NCBI GenBank assembly: GCA_021299875.1
Contig: JAJTEW010000003.1
Location: 62,001-126,000, forward strand
Length of the DNA: 64,000 bases
Origin: Comamonadaceae bacterium
Lineage (GTDB): Bacteria > Pseudomonadota > Gammaproteobacteria > Burkholderiales > Burkholderiaceae_C
Reading direction: 5' to 3'
Each line of letters opens with the position of its first letter. Positions within the stretch are counted from its first letter, which is position 1. The translations under genes and the position numbers were made by a program. Positions 33,603-42,857 of the stretch are shown one piece after another. The notes under the pieces were generated by a model. That model saw only the letters and a program-made list of their open reading frames with translations. It had not been told where the DNA came from and made no database searches.

Positions 33603-33731
33603 ATGAATAAATTTAAAATCTCGAAAATCAGGAACATGTCGGCTGGTTACTACGCCGTAGGTATCTTGGTTTTTTCGGCTGTCTTGGGCGTCCTGGCCGT
33701 CATCGTGGAATTGGTCAACCGAAACAGTTGA
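33603..33731 (+). CDS. 42-residue single-helix membrane peptide
   Basis: A short frame starting ATG at 33603 encodes MNKFKISKIRNMSAGYYAVG, then a hydrophobic helix of about 20 residues and the end ELVNRNS. The basic N-terminus followed by one helix predicts an N-in membrane peptide. The codon use and the clean hydrophobic stretch argue for a real gene, although no strong ribosome site is visible. It lies alone between coq7 and the second serine hydrolase. No known family was recognised. Confidence 0.5.
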   Translation: MNKFKISKIRNMSAGYYAVGILVFSAVLGVLAVIVELVNRNS

Positions 33732-33761
33732 CCTGTAGCCAGGCGTGTGACTTCACCACCG

Positions 33762-35060
33762 ATGATGTCGTTCAAGCTCACAAAATTCCTGTGGTCGGGC
33801 CTTTGGGGGGCTTGGCTTGTGACCAGCACGGTTTGCTCAGCCGACACCTTCAAAATCCGCCCCGATGGGCCTGATGCCGAGCGTTTAGGCATCCAACAGG
33901 GCTACCCCGTGTGCCCGCAAGCCTTGACGCGTCCCGAGTGCCGGGTTGGAACATGGTCCGCCAACGACCAAGTGGCCAACCACTCGGTGGTCCGGGCATC
34001 TGCGCAGCCACTGCAATTACCGACCAGGGTGGGTGCGCCGCCCATCCTTTACCGTTGGGGTTTTTCTGGCAAGACGCTTGACGACTTTATGGCCGAAACC
34101 AAAACCACCGGCTTGATTGTCCTCAAAGAGGGGCAGGTGGTGGCAGAGCGCTACCAATACGATCGTCGCCCAGACATGCGTTTTCGATCCTTCTCCATGG
34201 CCAAAACATTCACCGCCATGCTGGTGGGCATCGCACAAGACAAAGGCATGATCCGCTCATTGGACGACAAGGCGGCAGACTACTGGCCAGAAATTTCAGC
34301 GTCTGCTTATGGTCAAACCCGCATTCGGAATTTGCTGCGCATGGCCTCTGGGGTGCCATTTCGAGAGTTGTACACGTGGACTCCCGATGACGACATCTGG
34401 GTGTGGGGCCGGGTGTTGAATCTGCCCGAAAATAGAATGCGCCCCGAGAAAATTGTTGAATACCTCAATACCAAAACCACCCGAGAAGTCGAACAAGGCT
34501 TGCGATTCAAATACGCCACGATTGAAACTGAAATCTTGGGCAGGGTGTTGACCCGGGCCACGGGCATGAGCATCAGCCAATTGACCGAGGAGTGGCTTTG
34601 GAAGCCCATGGGGGCTGAGTATGAGGCGCGCTGGTTGCTGGCGGGAACGGATCAGGGTGAAGGCACTGGCGGCAGTTTCAATGCCACTTTGCGCGATTAC
34701 GCCCGGTTTGGAGTTTTGCTGGCCAATGATGGGCAACGCGACGGTGTGTCGGTGATCCCTCGGCAGTTTTTGTTGGATGCCACCGATCCAGCGCGTCAGC
34801 CTATGGCCTTTCGCCCTCGTGTGGCCACCCCCGGTCCAGGCTATGGGTACCAAACGTGGTTGATGCCGTTCAAAGAGCGGACATTCGCGCTCCAAGGGAT
34901 ACACGGTCAGCACATTTTTGTTCAACCCAAGTCGGGCATTGTGATGGTGCAAACTTCTGTGAACGACCAAGCCAGTGGTCGCCAAGACATGCGCCCTTAC
35001 CAAATGCGCGATGCGCTTTGGGCTGGCATTCTCAAAAGTCTGGGTGGTGCCAGCGATTGA
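33762..35060 (+). CDS. Exported serine hydrolase, beta-lactamase fold
   Basis: A 432-residue protein with a signal peptide (hydrophobic about 7-26, cleavage near VCSADT). The nucleophile motif is SMAK (RSFSMAKTFTAML). KYATIETEIL supplies the Tyr of the second motif but with Thr in place of Asn, as in related esterases. HGQH near the C-terminus may stand for the third motif. It is likely a periplasmic esterase or amidase related to 6-aminohexanoate-dimer hydrolase. Start codons at 33747, 33762 and 33765 are all possible. It is convergent with the synthetase gene, 2 bases apart. Confidence 0.85.
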   Translation: MMSFKLTKFLWSGLWGAWLVTSTVCSADTFKIRPDGPDAERLGIQQGYPVCPQALTRPECRVGTWSANDQVANHSVVRASAQPLQLPTRVGAPPILYRWGFSGKTLDDFMAETKTTGLIVLKEGQVVAERYQYDRRPDMRFRSFSMAKTFTAMLVGIAQDKGMIRSLDDKAADYWPEISASAYGQTRIRNLLRMASGVPFRELYTWTPDDDIWVWGRVLNLPENRMRPEKIVEYLNTKTTREVEQGLRFKYATIETEILGRVLTRATGMSISQLTEEWLWKPMGAEYEARWLLAGTDQGEGTGGSFNATLRDYARFGVLLANDGQRDGVSVIPRQFLLDATDPARQPMAFRPRVATPGPGYGYQTWLMPFKERTFALQGIHGQHIFVQPKSGIVMVQTSVNDQASGRQDMRPYQMRDALWAGILKSLGGASD

Positions 35061-35062
35061 GT

Positions 35063-36691
35063 TCAGTTTTCGCCGCGCAATTCCACCCGCCTGATTTTCC
35101 CGGAGATGGTCTTGGGCAGCGTGTCTCTGAATTCGATCTCTCTGGGGTATTTGTAGGGCGCGGTTTGCGCTTTGACGAAGTTTTGAATCTCGACAGCCAG
35201 AGCCTCTGAAGCGGTGTAACCCTTGGCCAAGATGATGAAGGCCTTGACGATTTCTCCGCGCAATTCATCGGGTTTGCCAATCACAGCCGCTTCGGCCACG
35301 GCGGGGTGCTCGATCAGCGTGGATTCAACTTCAAAAGGGCTGATCCGGTAGCTGGAAGACGAGATGATGTCGTCCGAGCGGCCCACAAACCAGATGTAGC
35401 CGTCTGGGTCTCGTTTGGCGGTGTCGCCGGTGTAATACCAGCCATGTCGAAATGATTTCGCGGTGGTTTGGGGGTCGCCGTAGTAGCCCCTGAAAAGCCC
35501 CGGTGGGTGGGGGTCTGTGACCTTGACCGCAATATGGCCCACTTCACCATCGGCCACCACTTGACCGTCATCGTTGATCACGTCGACGTGCAAGCCTGGA
35601 CAAGGTTTGCCCATCGAGCCGGGGCGGATGGCCATGCCCGGAAAGTTGGCGACGATGTTGATGGTTTCCGTTTGGCCATAACCGTCATAAATGTCGCAGC
35701 CTGTAGCCAGTTTCCAAGCCCGCATGGCCTCGGGGTTGAGGGGTTCACCTGCACCAAAACAGTGGCGAAGCGAGCTGAAATCAGCGCCTGACAAATCGGC
35801 TTTGGCCATGACGCGGTAGACGGTGGGCGGCGCACAAAATGTGCTCACTTTGTATTGGGCAATGATGTCCAAATGCATGGGCAGATCAAACCCTTCTCCG
35901 TCGTACAGCACGATGGTGGCGCCGGCGGTCAGTGGGGGGTACAAGAGGCCCCAGGCGGCTTTGGCCCACCCGGTATCGGTCAAGGTCCAGTGCACATCAC
36001 TCTCGCGCAAGTCTTGCCAGTATCGCCCTGTGATCGAATGGGCCAAGGCATAGGCATGGTCTCTTTCGACCATTTTGGGCAGTGAGGTGGTGCCCGAGGT
36101 GAAATAGATGAGCATGCACTCATCCGAGCGTGTGCGCGGGATTTTTTGGCGGTCGATGGTGGGCGGTTGTGTCGCGCACATGTCTTCATACGAATGCCAA
36201 CCGGCTTTGGTATCACCCACCAGTATTTTGTGCTGCAGGCTTGGGCAAACGGACTCGATTGATTCCAGGGCTTGTGCGTGCGGGGTGCCCACCACGGCCA
36301 CCGATGCACCGGATCGGTTGACCCGGTATTCCAGATCTTTGGCTTTGAGTTGGTTGGTGCCAGGCATGGCAATGGCCCCGATCTTGGCGCAACCCAACAG
36401 CACAAAATACCACTGTGCAATGCGCGGGAGCACCACCAACACCGAGTCACCTTTGCCAACACCCAGAGCCAACAGAGCGTTGGCAAACCGGTTCGATTCA
36501 CGTTCAAGGTCGCTGTAATGGTGGTGCGTGACGTTCTGGCCGCTTCGGTCAATGGCGATCAAGGCCAGCTTGTCATTCGTCTGTGCACGCTTGTCCACCA
36601 CGTCAAAGCCAAAGTTGAAAAACTCTGGAACGGTGTACGAAAAATCGGCACGAGCAGCCTCGTAGTCAAACGCAGGAAACGGGGTTTTCAT
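35063..36691 (-). CDS. Acyl-CoA synthetase (AMP-forming, medium-chain/benzoate type)
   Basis: A 542-residue adenylate-forming enzyme. The phosphate loop is YFTSGTTSLPKM, the acceptor motif is YDGYGQTETIN, and the hinge region has WYYTGDTAKRDPDGY followed by VGRSDD. The catalytic Lys is in PKTISGKIRR near the C-terminus. It converts a carboxylic acid, ATP and CoA to acyl-CoA; the subgroup resembles ACSM-type medium-chain enzymes. The APC permease gene ends 3 bases upstream on the same strand, so uptake and activation are probably coupled. Confidence 0.9.
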   Translation of the reverse strand: MKTPFPAFDYEAARADFSYTVPEFFNFGFDVVDKRAQTNDKLALIAIDRSGQNVTHHHYSDLERESNRFANALLALGVGKGDSVLVVLPRIAQWYFVLLGCAKIGAIAMPGTNQLKAKDLEYRVNRSGASVAVVGTPHAQALESIESVCPSLQHKILVGDTKAGWHSYEDMCATQPPTIDRQKIPRTRSDECMLIYFTSGTTSLPKMVERDHAYALAHSITGRYWQDLRESDVHWTLTDTGWAKAAWGLLYPPLTAGATIVLYDGEGFDLPMHLDIIAQYKVSTFCAPPTVYRVMAKADLSGADFSSLRHCFGAGEPLNPEAMRAWKLATGCDIYDGYGQTETINIVANFPGMAIRPGSMGKPCPGLHVDVINDDGQVVADGEVGHIAVKVTDPHPPGLFRGYYGDPQTTAKSFRHGWYYTGDTAKRDPDGYIWFVGRSDDIISSSSYRISPFEVESTLIEHPAVAEAAVIGKPDELRGEIVKAFIILAKGYTASEALAVEIQNFVKAQTAPYKYPREIEFRDTLPKTISGKIRRVELRGEN

Positions 36692-36694
36692 CGG

Positions 36695-38062
36695 TCAAAT
36701 TTTGGATGGGAGTTTGTCAATGGCATTTTCGCGGATGCGCAAGATCAGCAAGGCCACAATGCCACTGGCAATGAGCCACATGGAGACATGGATCGCCTTT
36801 TGTGAAATCGCATACGTGATGCTGGAATAAGTCAGCCAAGCACAGACGGCACAAAAAACCAGAGGCAAGAGCGGATACAGCGGCACTTTGAAGGGTCTGA
36901 CGGTCTGGCGGTCTGTTTGCCTCAACCAAATCAAGGACAGACCCACCAAAAATAAGAATCCCCAAAAAACAGGGGCTGTGAACTCGACCATGGCAGAGAA
37001 GCCATCGGCTTCTTGCGTGCCCAAGATGATCAAACCGATGCTGATGAGGGCTTGCAGCAGCAAGGCGGGTTTGGGGCTGCCGATCTCCAGTTGCCACTGA
37101 CCCAATTTGCGCAAGGCCTTCCAGTCGCTGCCTACAGCGAAGTTGGTACGAGCGCCCACAAACATGGTGGCGTTGATGCTGGTCAAGGCTGCAATGGCGA
37201 CGAACAAGCCTAAAGCTTTTTGCGCCCAAGGACCAAATGCCAAACCCAGCAGGTCGGCCGCTGCGGTTTTGCTCTGACTCAATCCATTCAAGCCAAGGCC
37301 CCAAATCAAGGCCACATTGACCAGCAAATAAATGGCGGACAAAGCGATCATGCTGGCCAGGATGACCCAGACCATGGTGCGCGGGCCGCCTTGCAATTCG
37401 GCTGAGATGTAGGCGGATTCGTTCCAGCCACCAAAGGTCAGCAAAACAAAGACCAAGCAAAGTCCCCACTGGGATGCGGCCGGTGCCTGAACAAACCATT
37501 GAACAGCGCCTGAAGCTGGGGCATCCACCCAAAAGCCCGCCACCACAATGGCCAACAAGCCGACGATTTCGGTCGCGGTCAGCCAGTTCTGGATTTTGGA
37601 GGAGGCGTGAATGCCCAGCAAATTGACCGCCGTCAGAAAAACCACAACGCCCAAAGCCCAGATGGCACTGGAATAAGCACCCAAGGGCACCAGTGTGCTC
37701 ATGTAATCGCCAAAAACAAAAGCCAAAAGAGCGATTGAGCCCGTGTTAATGATGGTGGCGCGAGACCATCCGTAGATGAAAGAAAAATCACGCCCAAAGG
37801 CGCGCTTTAAAAAATGGTAATCACCGCCAGCACTGGGGTAAGCCGTGCACAACTCGGCGTAGCACAAGGCACCGATGATGGAAATCAGCCCCCCCGCCAC
37901 CCACAGCACCAAGGCCCAGCCAGCGTCGCCACTGATGCCCGCCACCATCGACGGGGTTTTGAAAATGCCGGCGCCAATCACGATGCCAACGATCAGCGCG
38001 ATGGCTGAAAGAGGGTGAAGCAAGCGCAGCATGTTGACGGGAGCGGTGTGGTCAGCGTTCAT
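36695..38062 (-). CDS. APC family amino acid permease
   Basis: A 455-residue permease of the amino acid-polyamine-organocation family with about 12 helices. The helix 1 break GIVIGAGIFKTPS is the substrate-binding unwound segment of the fold, and YPSAGGDYHFLKRAFG marks the end of helix 3. It resembles the LAT/basic permease group; the substrate is not fixed. The start ATG at 38062 is used because the family begins shortly before helix 1. It lies between the exported methyltransferase and acyl-CoA synthetase genes on one strand. Confidence 0.9.
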   Translation of the reverse strand: MNADHTAPVNMLRLLHPLSAIALIVGIVIGAGIFKTPSMVAGISGDAGWALVLWVAGGLISIIGALCYAELCTAYPSAGGDYHFLKRAFGRDFSFIYGWSRATIINTGSIALLAFVFGDYMSTLVPLGAYSSAIWALGVVVFLTAVNLLGIHASSKIQNWLTATEIVGLLAIVVAGFWVDAPASGAVQWFVQAPAASQWGLCLVFVLLTFGGWNESAYISAELQGGPRTMVWVILASMIALSAIYLLVNVALIWGLGLNGLSQSKTAAADLLGLAFGPWAQKALGLFVAIAALTSINATMFVGARTNFAVGSDWKALRKLGQWQLEIGSPKPALLLQALISIGLIILGTQEADGFSAMVEFTAPVFWGFLFLVGLSLIWLRQTDRQTVRPFKVPLYPLLPLVFCAVCAWLTYSSITYAISQKAIHVSMWLIASGIVALLILRIRENAIDKLPSKI

Positions 38063-38102
38063 GGTCTGAGAAAAAAGTGAGAAAGTTCGAAAGAGCAGGA
38101 GA

Positions 38103-38960
38103 TCACTGGCGAACGCCTTCAATGGAAGCATTTGTGAAGCCTGAACTCACGCTGCCGGTCATGCGCTTGCCCTCAACCCGTCCTGTGAAGGTGTGAACGG
38201 TTTGGTCTGGTGTGCTGAAGCGAAATTTGAGTTCTTCGCCCTGAAGTCTCGCGCCCATCAGCGCTTGGGTCACGCCGCCACGTGTCATGGTGCCGCCGAT
38301 GTGCTGAAAGGTTTGGTTCATTTTCAAGCGCACAGGACCGCCTTCCAAGCCCGTGATGACCCAGTCACCTGACACCTGTGCCGGCACCATCCAGTAATAG
38401 GCGCGTGAGTACTCGTGTTGCATGGTCTCGTCAGGCTCCCAATCGCCCATGGTGAAGGCGTGCGACACCACGCGGGTGCCGGGCTTCATTTTGAGCAAAA
38501 TGGGTCGAAGCTGAAGATTCAGGTGAGGCATCAGGTAAAGCGTGACGACTGTCGCTGAGGAGAAGTCCTCTTTGAAGATGTCGCCTGTGACGATGCGGAC
38601 CTTGTTGCTCAGCCCCGCTTCATTGACTTTGCGGCGGGCAAACTGGGCCATGTCGGGGTTGTACTCAATGCCCACCGATTGCGCGCCAAACTTGCGCGCA
38701 GCCGTGATGGCAATGATCCCGTCTCCTGCCCCCAAGTCAAACAACCGGTCTTGTTCGGTGACTTTGGCTGCTGTCAGCATTTTGTCGATCAGACCTTCGG
38801 GTGTCGGAATCCAGATCACATCTTTGCCCGCCTGACCTCGAATGGGTTCATAGGCTGTGTTGGGGGTTTTGTTGTCCGAGGTCACGCTGGCTGTGGAAGC
38901 GTGTCCGCCCAACATGCAGAAGGCCAAAAAAGTGGCCGTCCAAAAAGGTTTCGTGTTCAT
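38103..38960 (-). CDS. Exported class I SAM-dependent methyltransferase-like protein
   Basis: A 285-residue protein with a signal peptide (MNTKPFWTATFLAFCML, cleavage near HASTA) and a Rossmann methyltransferase core. Motif I is LFDLGAGDGI, then SVGIEYNP and VTGDIFKED. VIWIPTPEGLIDKML before the core is typical of a family related to the ATP synthase c-lysine methyltransferases (inference). The C-terminal 100 residues form a beta-rich extension. CAGGAGC lies before the ATG at 38960. A periplasmic location would deprive it of S-adenosylmethionine, so either the leader is a membrane anchor or the domain has another role. Confidence 0.82.
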   Translation of the reverse strand: MNTKPFWTATFLAFCMLGGHASTASVTSDNKTPNTAYEPIRGQAGKDVIWIPTPEGLIDKMLTAAKVTEQDRLFDLGAGDGIIAITAARKFGAQSVGIEYNPDMAQFARRKVNEAGLSNKVRIVTGDIFKEDFSSATVVTLYLMPHLNLQLRPILLKMKPGTRVVSHAFTMGDWEPDETMQHEYSRAYYWMVPAQVSGDWVITGLEGGPVRLKMNQTFQHIGGTMTRGGVTQALMGARLQGEELKFRFSTPDQTVHTFTGRVEGKRMTGSVSSGFTNASIEGVRQ

Positions 38961-39485
38961 CAAAGCTCCTGTTGAAAGGGTCATGTCCGATGGGTATTTC
39001 TATCAACACACCCCAAAAAAATTCAAAGCAATTAAACCATTGCCAAGCGTGTTGGTTGTTTCATTTGTTGGACAACATCGTTACGTGGAAACCCTAGGCT
39101 TGGCATTTTCTGTTCTGTGCGGATGCCATGGGCTGCTGAGGTTTTTTTATGGGTATCGATGGATTAAAAATTAGATTAAAAGAGTCATATTAAATCCTTC
39201 TCATCAATAACTACCACGTTGAAAATTCAATATCCATCAATGGAAACCCTTTATTTAAAGCTTTTTAAATAAAGGTTTTTTCATTCAATCGTTGGGTCTG
39301 AATCGGTGGGTTCAACTTGTAGAATCGGCGCCGTTTAACCCCATTGCCAATGCCTGAACTGGCGACATTAAAACTTTAATGGTCATCAGTTTCTGGTCTT
39401 GTGCAGATGCCCTTGAGGTTTTGTGTCTTCATGATTCACGCCTTTGTTTCTCATTAGACGAATCACATTTCATTCAGCCTGGATC
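38961..39485. other. Long AT-rich intergenic region with strong hairpin
   Basis: This 525-base region separates two divergent genes. It is clearly AT-richer than its surroundings, particularly 39160-39290, and holds a 15-base-pair hairpin with a T run (39244-39281). The stretch 39290-39440 has no gene of recognised type. The hairpin has no obvious upstream gene to terminate, so a small RNA or the remains of a lost gene are possible. Confidence 0.45.
39244..39281 (+). terminator. Long terminator-like hairpin with no upstream gene
   Basis: AAACCCTTTATTTAAA pairs with TTTAAATAAAGGTTT around GCTT, with a single bulged C, and is followed by further T residues. The stem is AT-rich but long. On either strand it could end a transcript, yet the nearest plus-strand gene upstream is more than 5 kb away, and both flanking genes point away. 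Confidence 0.6.
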
Positions 39486-41687
39486 ATGAATAAAAGCATT
39501 GCGACCCGCCCCAATCCTTGGAGTTTTCTGCCATTTGCACTCACGATTTTCACGAGTGCTTTTTTGTTGTTTCAGGTTCAACCTTTGCTGAGCAAGCAAA
39601 TCTTGCCGTGGTTTGGTGGCAGTCCTGCTGTTTGGACCACAGCGATGCTGTTTTTTCAGACTTTGTTGTGTTTGGGTTACCTGTATGCGCACGCCTTGGC
39701 CAAGGTGCCTTCTCGCCAAACACAGGCAAGGATCCACGTGTTTTTGTTGGTTCTTGCGGCCTTGTTGGCTTCTAGGGTGTTGCCCGGCACTGAACTGCGA
39801 CCCGAGTCACCCGACTCACCGGTCTTTCAGGTGTTGTTGATTTTGGGCGCAAGTGTGGGTTTGCCATATTTTTGTTTGGCCACCACCGGTCCTTTGGTTC
39901 AGCATTGGTTCACCAGTACGGCGCATGCATCGTCTGTTTTTCGCTTGTATGCCTTGTCCAATGTGGGTTCATTCTTGGCCCTGTTGTCTTTTCCTTATGT
40001 GCTCGAGCCTTGGCTTGAGCAACAAGAAATGGGACAACTTTGGACCGCTGGTTTTTGGGTGTTCGCTCTGTTGTGTTTGCCGGTCGCGTTGGGGGCGTGG
40101 CAAAACAAGGTGCAGATCGGTGCTGCTTCCCACGGGGACGGCCCCGACTCCTCATCGCCCGTGGCCGCTGAACAACTGGGACATCCAGCCCAAACGTCTT
40201 TGAGGCAGCGTTTTTCATGGGTGGCGTTGCCCGCATTGGCTTCTCTGGTTTTCATTGCAGCCACGGATCAAATCAGCCACGACGTAGCGCCAGAGCCCAG
40301 GTTGTGGATTTCCACCCTGGGCCTGTACTTGGTCACCTTCATCCTGACTTTTGACCACCCCAGGTGGTACCGCCCCAAGTTGTTTGCCATCTTGAGCTTG
40401 GTGCTGCTGCTGGCCACCGCTGGTATCAGTGACATACCGCGGTGGTTGGGCATTGAGTGGGACTATGGCGTCAACGAAGTGCGATGGTCGCATTTCGCGC
40501 TGTTGTTTGTGGTGTGCATGTTGTGCCACGGCGAGCTCTATCGCAGAAGGCCTGTGGACACGCGTCGGCTGACCGAGTTTTACCTGTGCATGTCCGTTGG
40601 GGGGGCTTTTGGTGGTTTGTTCGTCACCTTGGTGGCGACCCAATGGTTTGACGATTACCACGAGTGGTTGATGGCCTTGATTTTGGTGGCCTTGTTGGCC
40701 TGCCATGTGTTGTTTCGCTCAGATTCACAGCGTCCTGGCTTGGCGGGGCGACTTGTGGGCGTGTTCACGGCCATCGTCATGGTGGCTTTGTTGGCGGTCA
40801 TGCAAAACCCTTGGTCCTGGCGCGAGGTGCGCAAAGCGGACCGCACAGAAGTGCTGTTGGACCAAGACAGAAATTTTTACGGCACGGTTTCCGTCAAAGA
40901 GCGCCGATTTTTGAACGAACCCGAGCGCAACGACAGGGTGTTTTTCAGTGGCAATGTCACCCACGGTCAGCAGTTTTTGTCTGAGTCACTGCGCCATGTG
41001 CCGACCACTTACTACGCACGCGACAGCGGCATAGGCGAAACCCTGTTGTGGGCCATGTCGCAAAAGCCGAATCTTTCGGTCGCGCTCATCGGTTTGGGCG
41101 CCGGAACTTTGGCCAATTTTGCCCGCGAAGCGGATGCTTACGATTTTTATGAGATCAATCCTGCTGCCGTTCGATTTGCACAAGAATGGTTCGACAACTT
41201 GGCGTCGTGCAAGGCGCGTGAGCAAAATATTTTGCTGGGTGATGCGCGGCTGCGCATGGAGCAGTTGCCCAAAGACAAGCGTTACGACGTCATTGTTTTG
41301 GATGCGTTCACCGGCGGATCGGTGCCCATTCATTTGCTCACGCGAGAAGCCTTTCAGATTTACCGCGATCACCTCCAACCTGACGGCTACATTGCCATCA
41401 ACATCACCAACGCCTATCTCAACCTGTACCCTGTCGTGAAGGCGCAGTCAGAGGGCTTGGGGATGGCGTTTCGTCACAAGTCCCAAGCCGCTGACGAGGT
41501 TCGCAACGTGCGCAGAAACTTGCACTTCATCATGACCCAGGATCAGGCTTACTTGAAGGCCTACCCTTCTGTGAACCGCGAGGTGCGTGACGCTGCGGGT
41601 CGTTTCCTGCGGCATGAACCTCAAGACCAACCCGGTTTGAGGTTGTGGACCGACCAATTCAGCAGCATTGCGCCCATTGCCAAATGA
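39486..41687 (+). CDS. Membrane-fused spermidine synthase-like protein
   Basis: A 733-residue protein. The first two thirds are a membrane domain with about 12-14 helices (beginning FLPFALTIFTSAFLLFQVQ), and the last 230 residues are a spermidine-synthase-type Rossmann domain with ALIGLGAGTLA, YEINPAAV, LLGDARL and VLDAFTGGSVP. The Asp of the usual DSxDP catalytic motif is present as DAFTG, but the rest differs, so polyamine synthesis is uncertain. Start ATG 39486 suits the helix pattern; a TTG start at 39444 would add 14 residues. Its function is unknown. Confidence 0.82.
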   Translation: MNKSIATRPNPWSFLPFALTIFTSAFLLFQVQPLLSKQILPWFGGSPAVWTTAMLFFQTLLCLGYLYAHALAKVPSRQTQARIHVFLLVLAALLASRVLPGTELRPESPDSPVFQVLLILGASVGLPYFCLATTGPLVQHWFTSTAHASSVFRLYALSNVGSFLALLSFPYVLEPWLEQQEMGQLWTAGFWVFALLCLPVALGAWQNKVQIGAASHGDGPDSSSPVAAEQLGHPAQTSLRQRFSWVALPALASLVFIAATDQISHDVAPEPRLWISTLGLYLVTFILTFDHPRWYRPKLFAILSLVLLLATAGISDIPRWLGIEWDYGVNEVRWSHFALLFVVCMLCHGELYRRRPVDTRRLTEFYLCMSVGGAFGGLFVTLVATQWFDDYHEWLMALILVALLACHVLFRSDSQRPGLAGRLVGVFTAIVMVALLAVMQNPWSWREVRKADRTEVLLDQDRNFYGTVSVKERRFLNEPERNDRVFFSGNVTHGQQFLSESLRHVPTTYYARDSGIGETLLWAMSQKPNLSVALIGLGAGTLANFAREADAYDFYEINPAAVRFAQEWFDNLASCKAREQNILLGDARLRMEQLPKDKRYDVIVLDAFTGGSVPIHLLTREAFQIYRDHLQPDGYIAINITNAYLNLYPVVKAQSEGLGMAFRHKSQAADEVRNVRRNLHFIMTQDQAYLKAYPSVNREVRDAAGRFLRHEPQDQPGLRLWTDQFSSIAPIAK

Positions 41688-41836
41688 GGGCTTAAAGGCT
41701 GAATTTTTGTATTTTATTTTTGTATCAAATGCTTCTGAGATGTAAGGATTCGCCTTGATTTTTCTTGGTTGATCGAACGGGCTCGCTTACCATGGATTGG
41801 TTTTCACCTTCAACATCAAAAAACCAGGAGACAAAC

Positions 41837-42823
41837 ATGAAAACCCGTCGTCAAGCCCTGTTACAGGGAGCCAGTGCCGTTGCAGCTTTGGGTTTGGGGC
41901 ACTTGCCTGCTTTCGCGCAAGCCATTCCAGACACTTTGAGGATTGTGGTGGGCTTTCCACCGGGGGGCACCACCGACGCATTTGCGCGTCGCATTGGTGA
42001 GAAACTGCGCGGTGTGTATGCGACGAACATCGTCATCGAGAACCGGCCAGGTGCGGGTGGCCAAATTGGTGTGTCCGCCTTGAAAGCCGCAGCAGGCGAC
42101 GGCGCCACGATGTTGTACACACCTGCGTCCATGTTGACGGTGTACCCCCACTCCTATTCCAAACTGCCTTATTCCCAGGCCGATGTGGCGCCCATCAGCA
42201 TTGGTCACGCCACCGACCATGCCTTCGTGGTGGGCCCGGCCGTACCTGTTGAAGTGACCAATTTGCGCCAGTACGTGGCTTGGGCCAAAGCCAACCCCGG
42301 CAAGGCCACGGTGGGCAATCCGGGTGCTGGCTCCATGCCGCATTTGTTGGCGGGGCGTTTTGCGCAAATTGCCGACATCCAATCTTTGAATGTGCCCTTT
42401 GCAGGTTCCGGCCCAGGCGTGCCGCAGCTTCTGGGTGGCCAAATCACGTCGATGTCATCCCCGCTGGGCGACTGGATTCAGCACCACGCCACAGGACGTG
42501 CACGCATTTTGGCCACGTCGGGCCCAAATCGCTCCACCTTTGTGGCCAACGTGGCCACCTACAAAGAGCAGGGCTTTGACGAACTGGTCATGCGCGAATG
42601 GTTTGGTTTCTTTTTGCCCGCCACGGCATCTGCCGCTGTGCGTGACCGAGCCTCTCACTTGCTGCGCGCCGCACTGACGCAGCCCGATGTGGCCGAAGCC
42701 GTGGCGCCTTTGGCTGTCCAAGTCACGCCCACCACGCAGGAGCAGTTTGCGGAACGCATGAAGGCCGACACCGAGTTCTCTGGCCGATTGGTCCGGGCCC
42801 TGGGTTTCCGCGCCGACTCTTGA
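41837..42823 (+). CDS. Bug/TctC family periplasmic solute receptor, Tat-type leader
   Basis: A 328-residue periplasmic receptor. The leader MKTRRQALLQGASAVAALG has a twin-Arg pattern, with cleavage near AFAQAI. Family marks are LRIVVGFPPGGTTD, IENRPGAGGQIGVS and VGNPGAGSMPH. CAGGAGAC is placed before the ATG, which decides the start. This copy is the only one of the five without a catabolic enzyme directly beside it. A strong terminator follows at 42858-42884. The ligand is unknown. Confidence 0.92.
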   Translation: MKTRRQALLQGASAVAALGLGHLPAFAQAIPDTLRIVVGFPPGGTTDAFARRIGEKLRGVYATNIVIENRPGAGGQIGVSALKAAAGDGATMLYTPASMLTVYPHSYSKLPYSQADVAPISIGHATDHAFVVGPAVPVEVTNLRQYVAWAKANPGKATVGNPGAGSMPHLLAGRFAQIADIQSLNVPFAGSGPGVPQLLGGQITSMSSPLGDWIQHHATGRARILATSGPNRSTFVANVATYKEQGFDELVMREWFGFFLPATASAAVRDRASHLLRAALTQPDVAEAVAPLAVQVTPTTQEQFAERMKADTEFSGRLVRALGFRADS

Positions 42824-42857
42824 TTGTGGGGGCGGGTTGACGTCCGCCCCATCAAGC

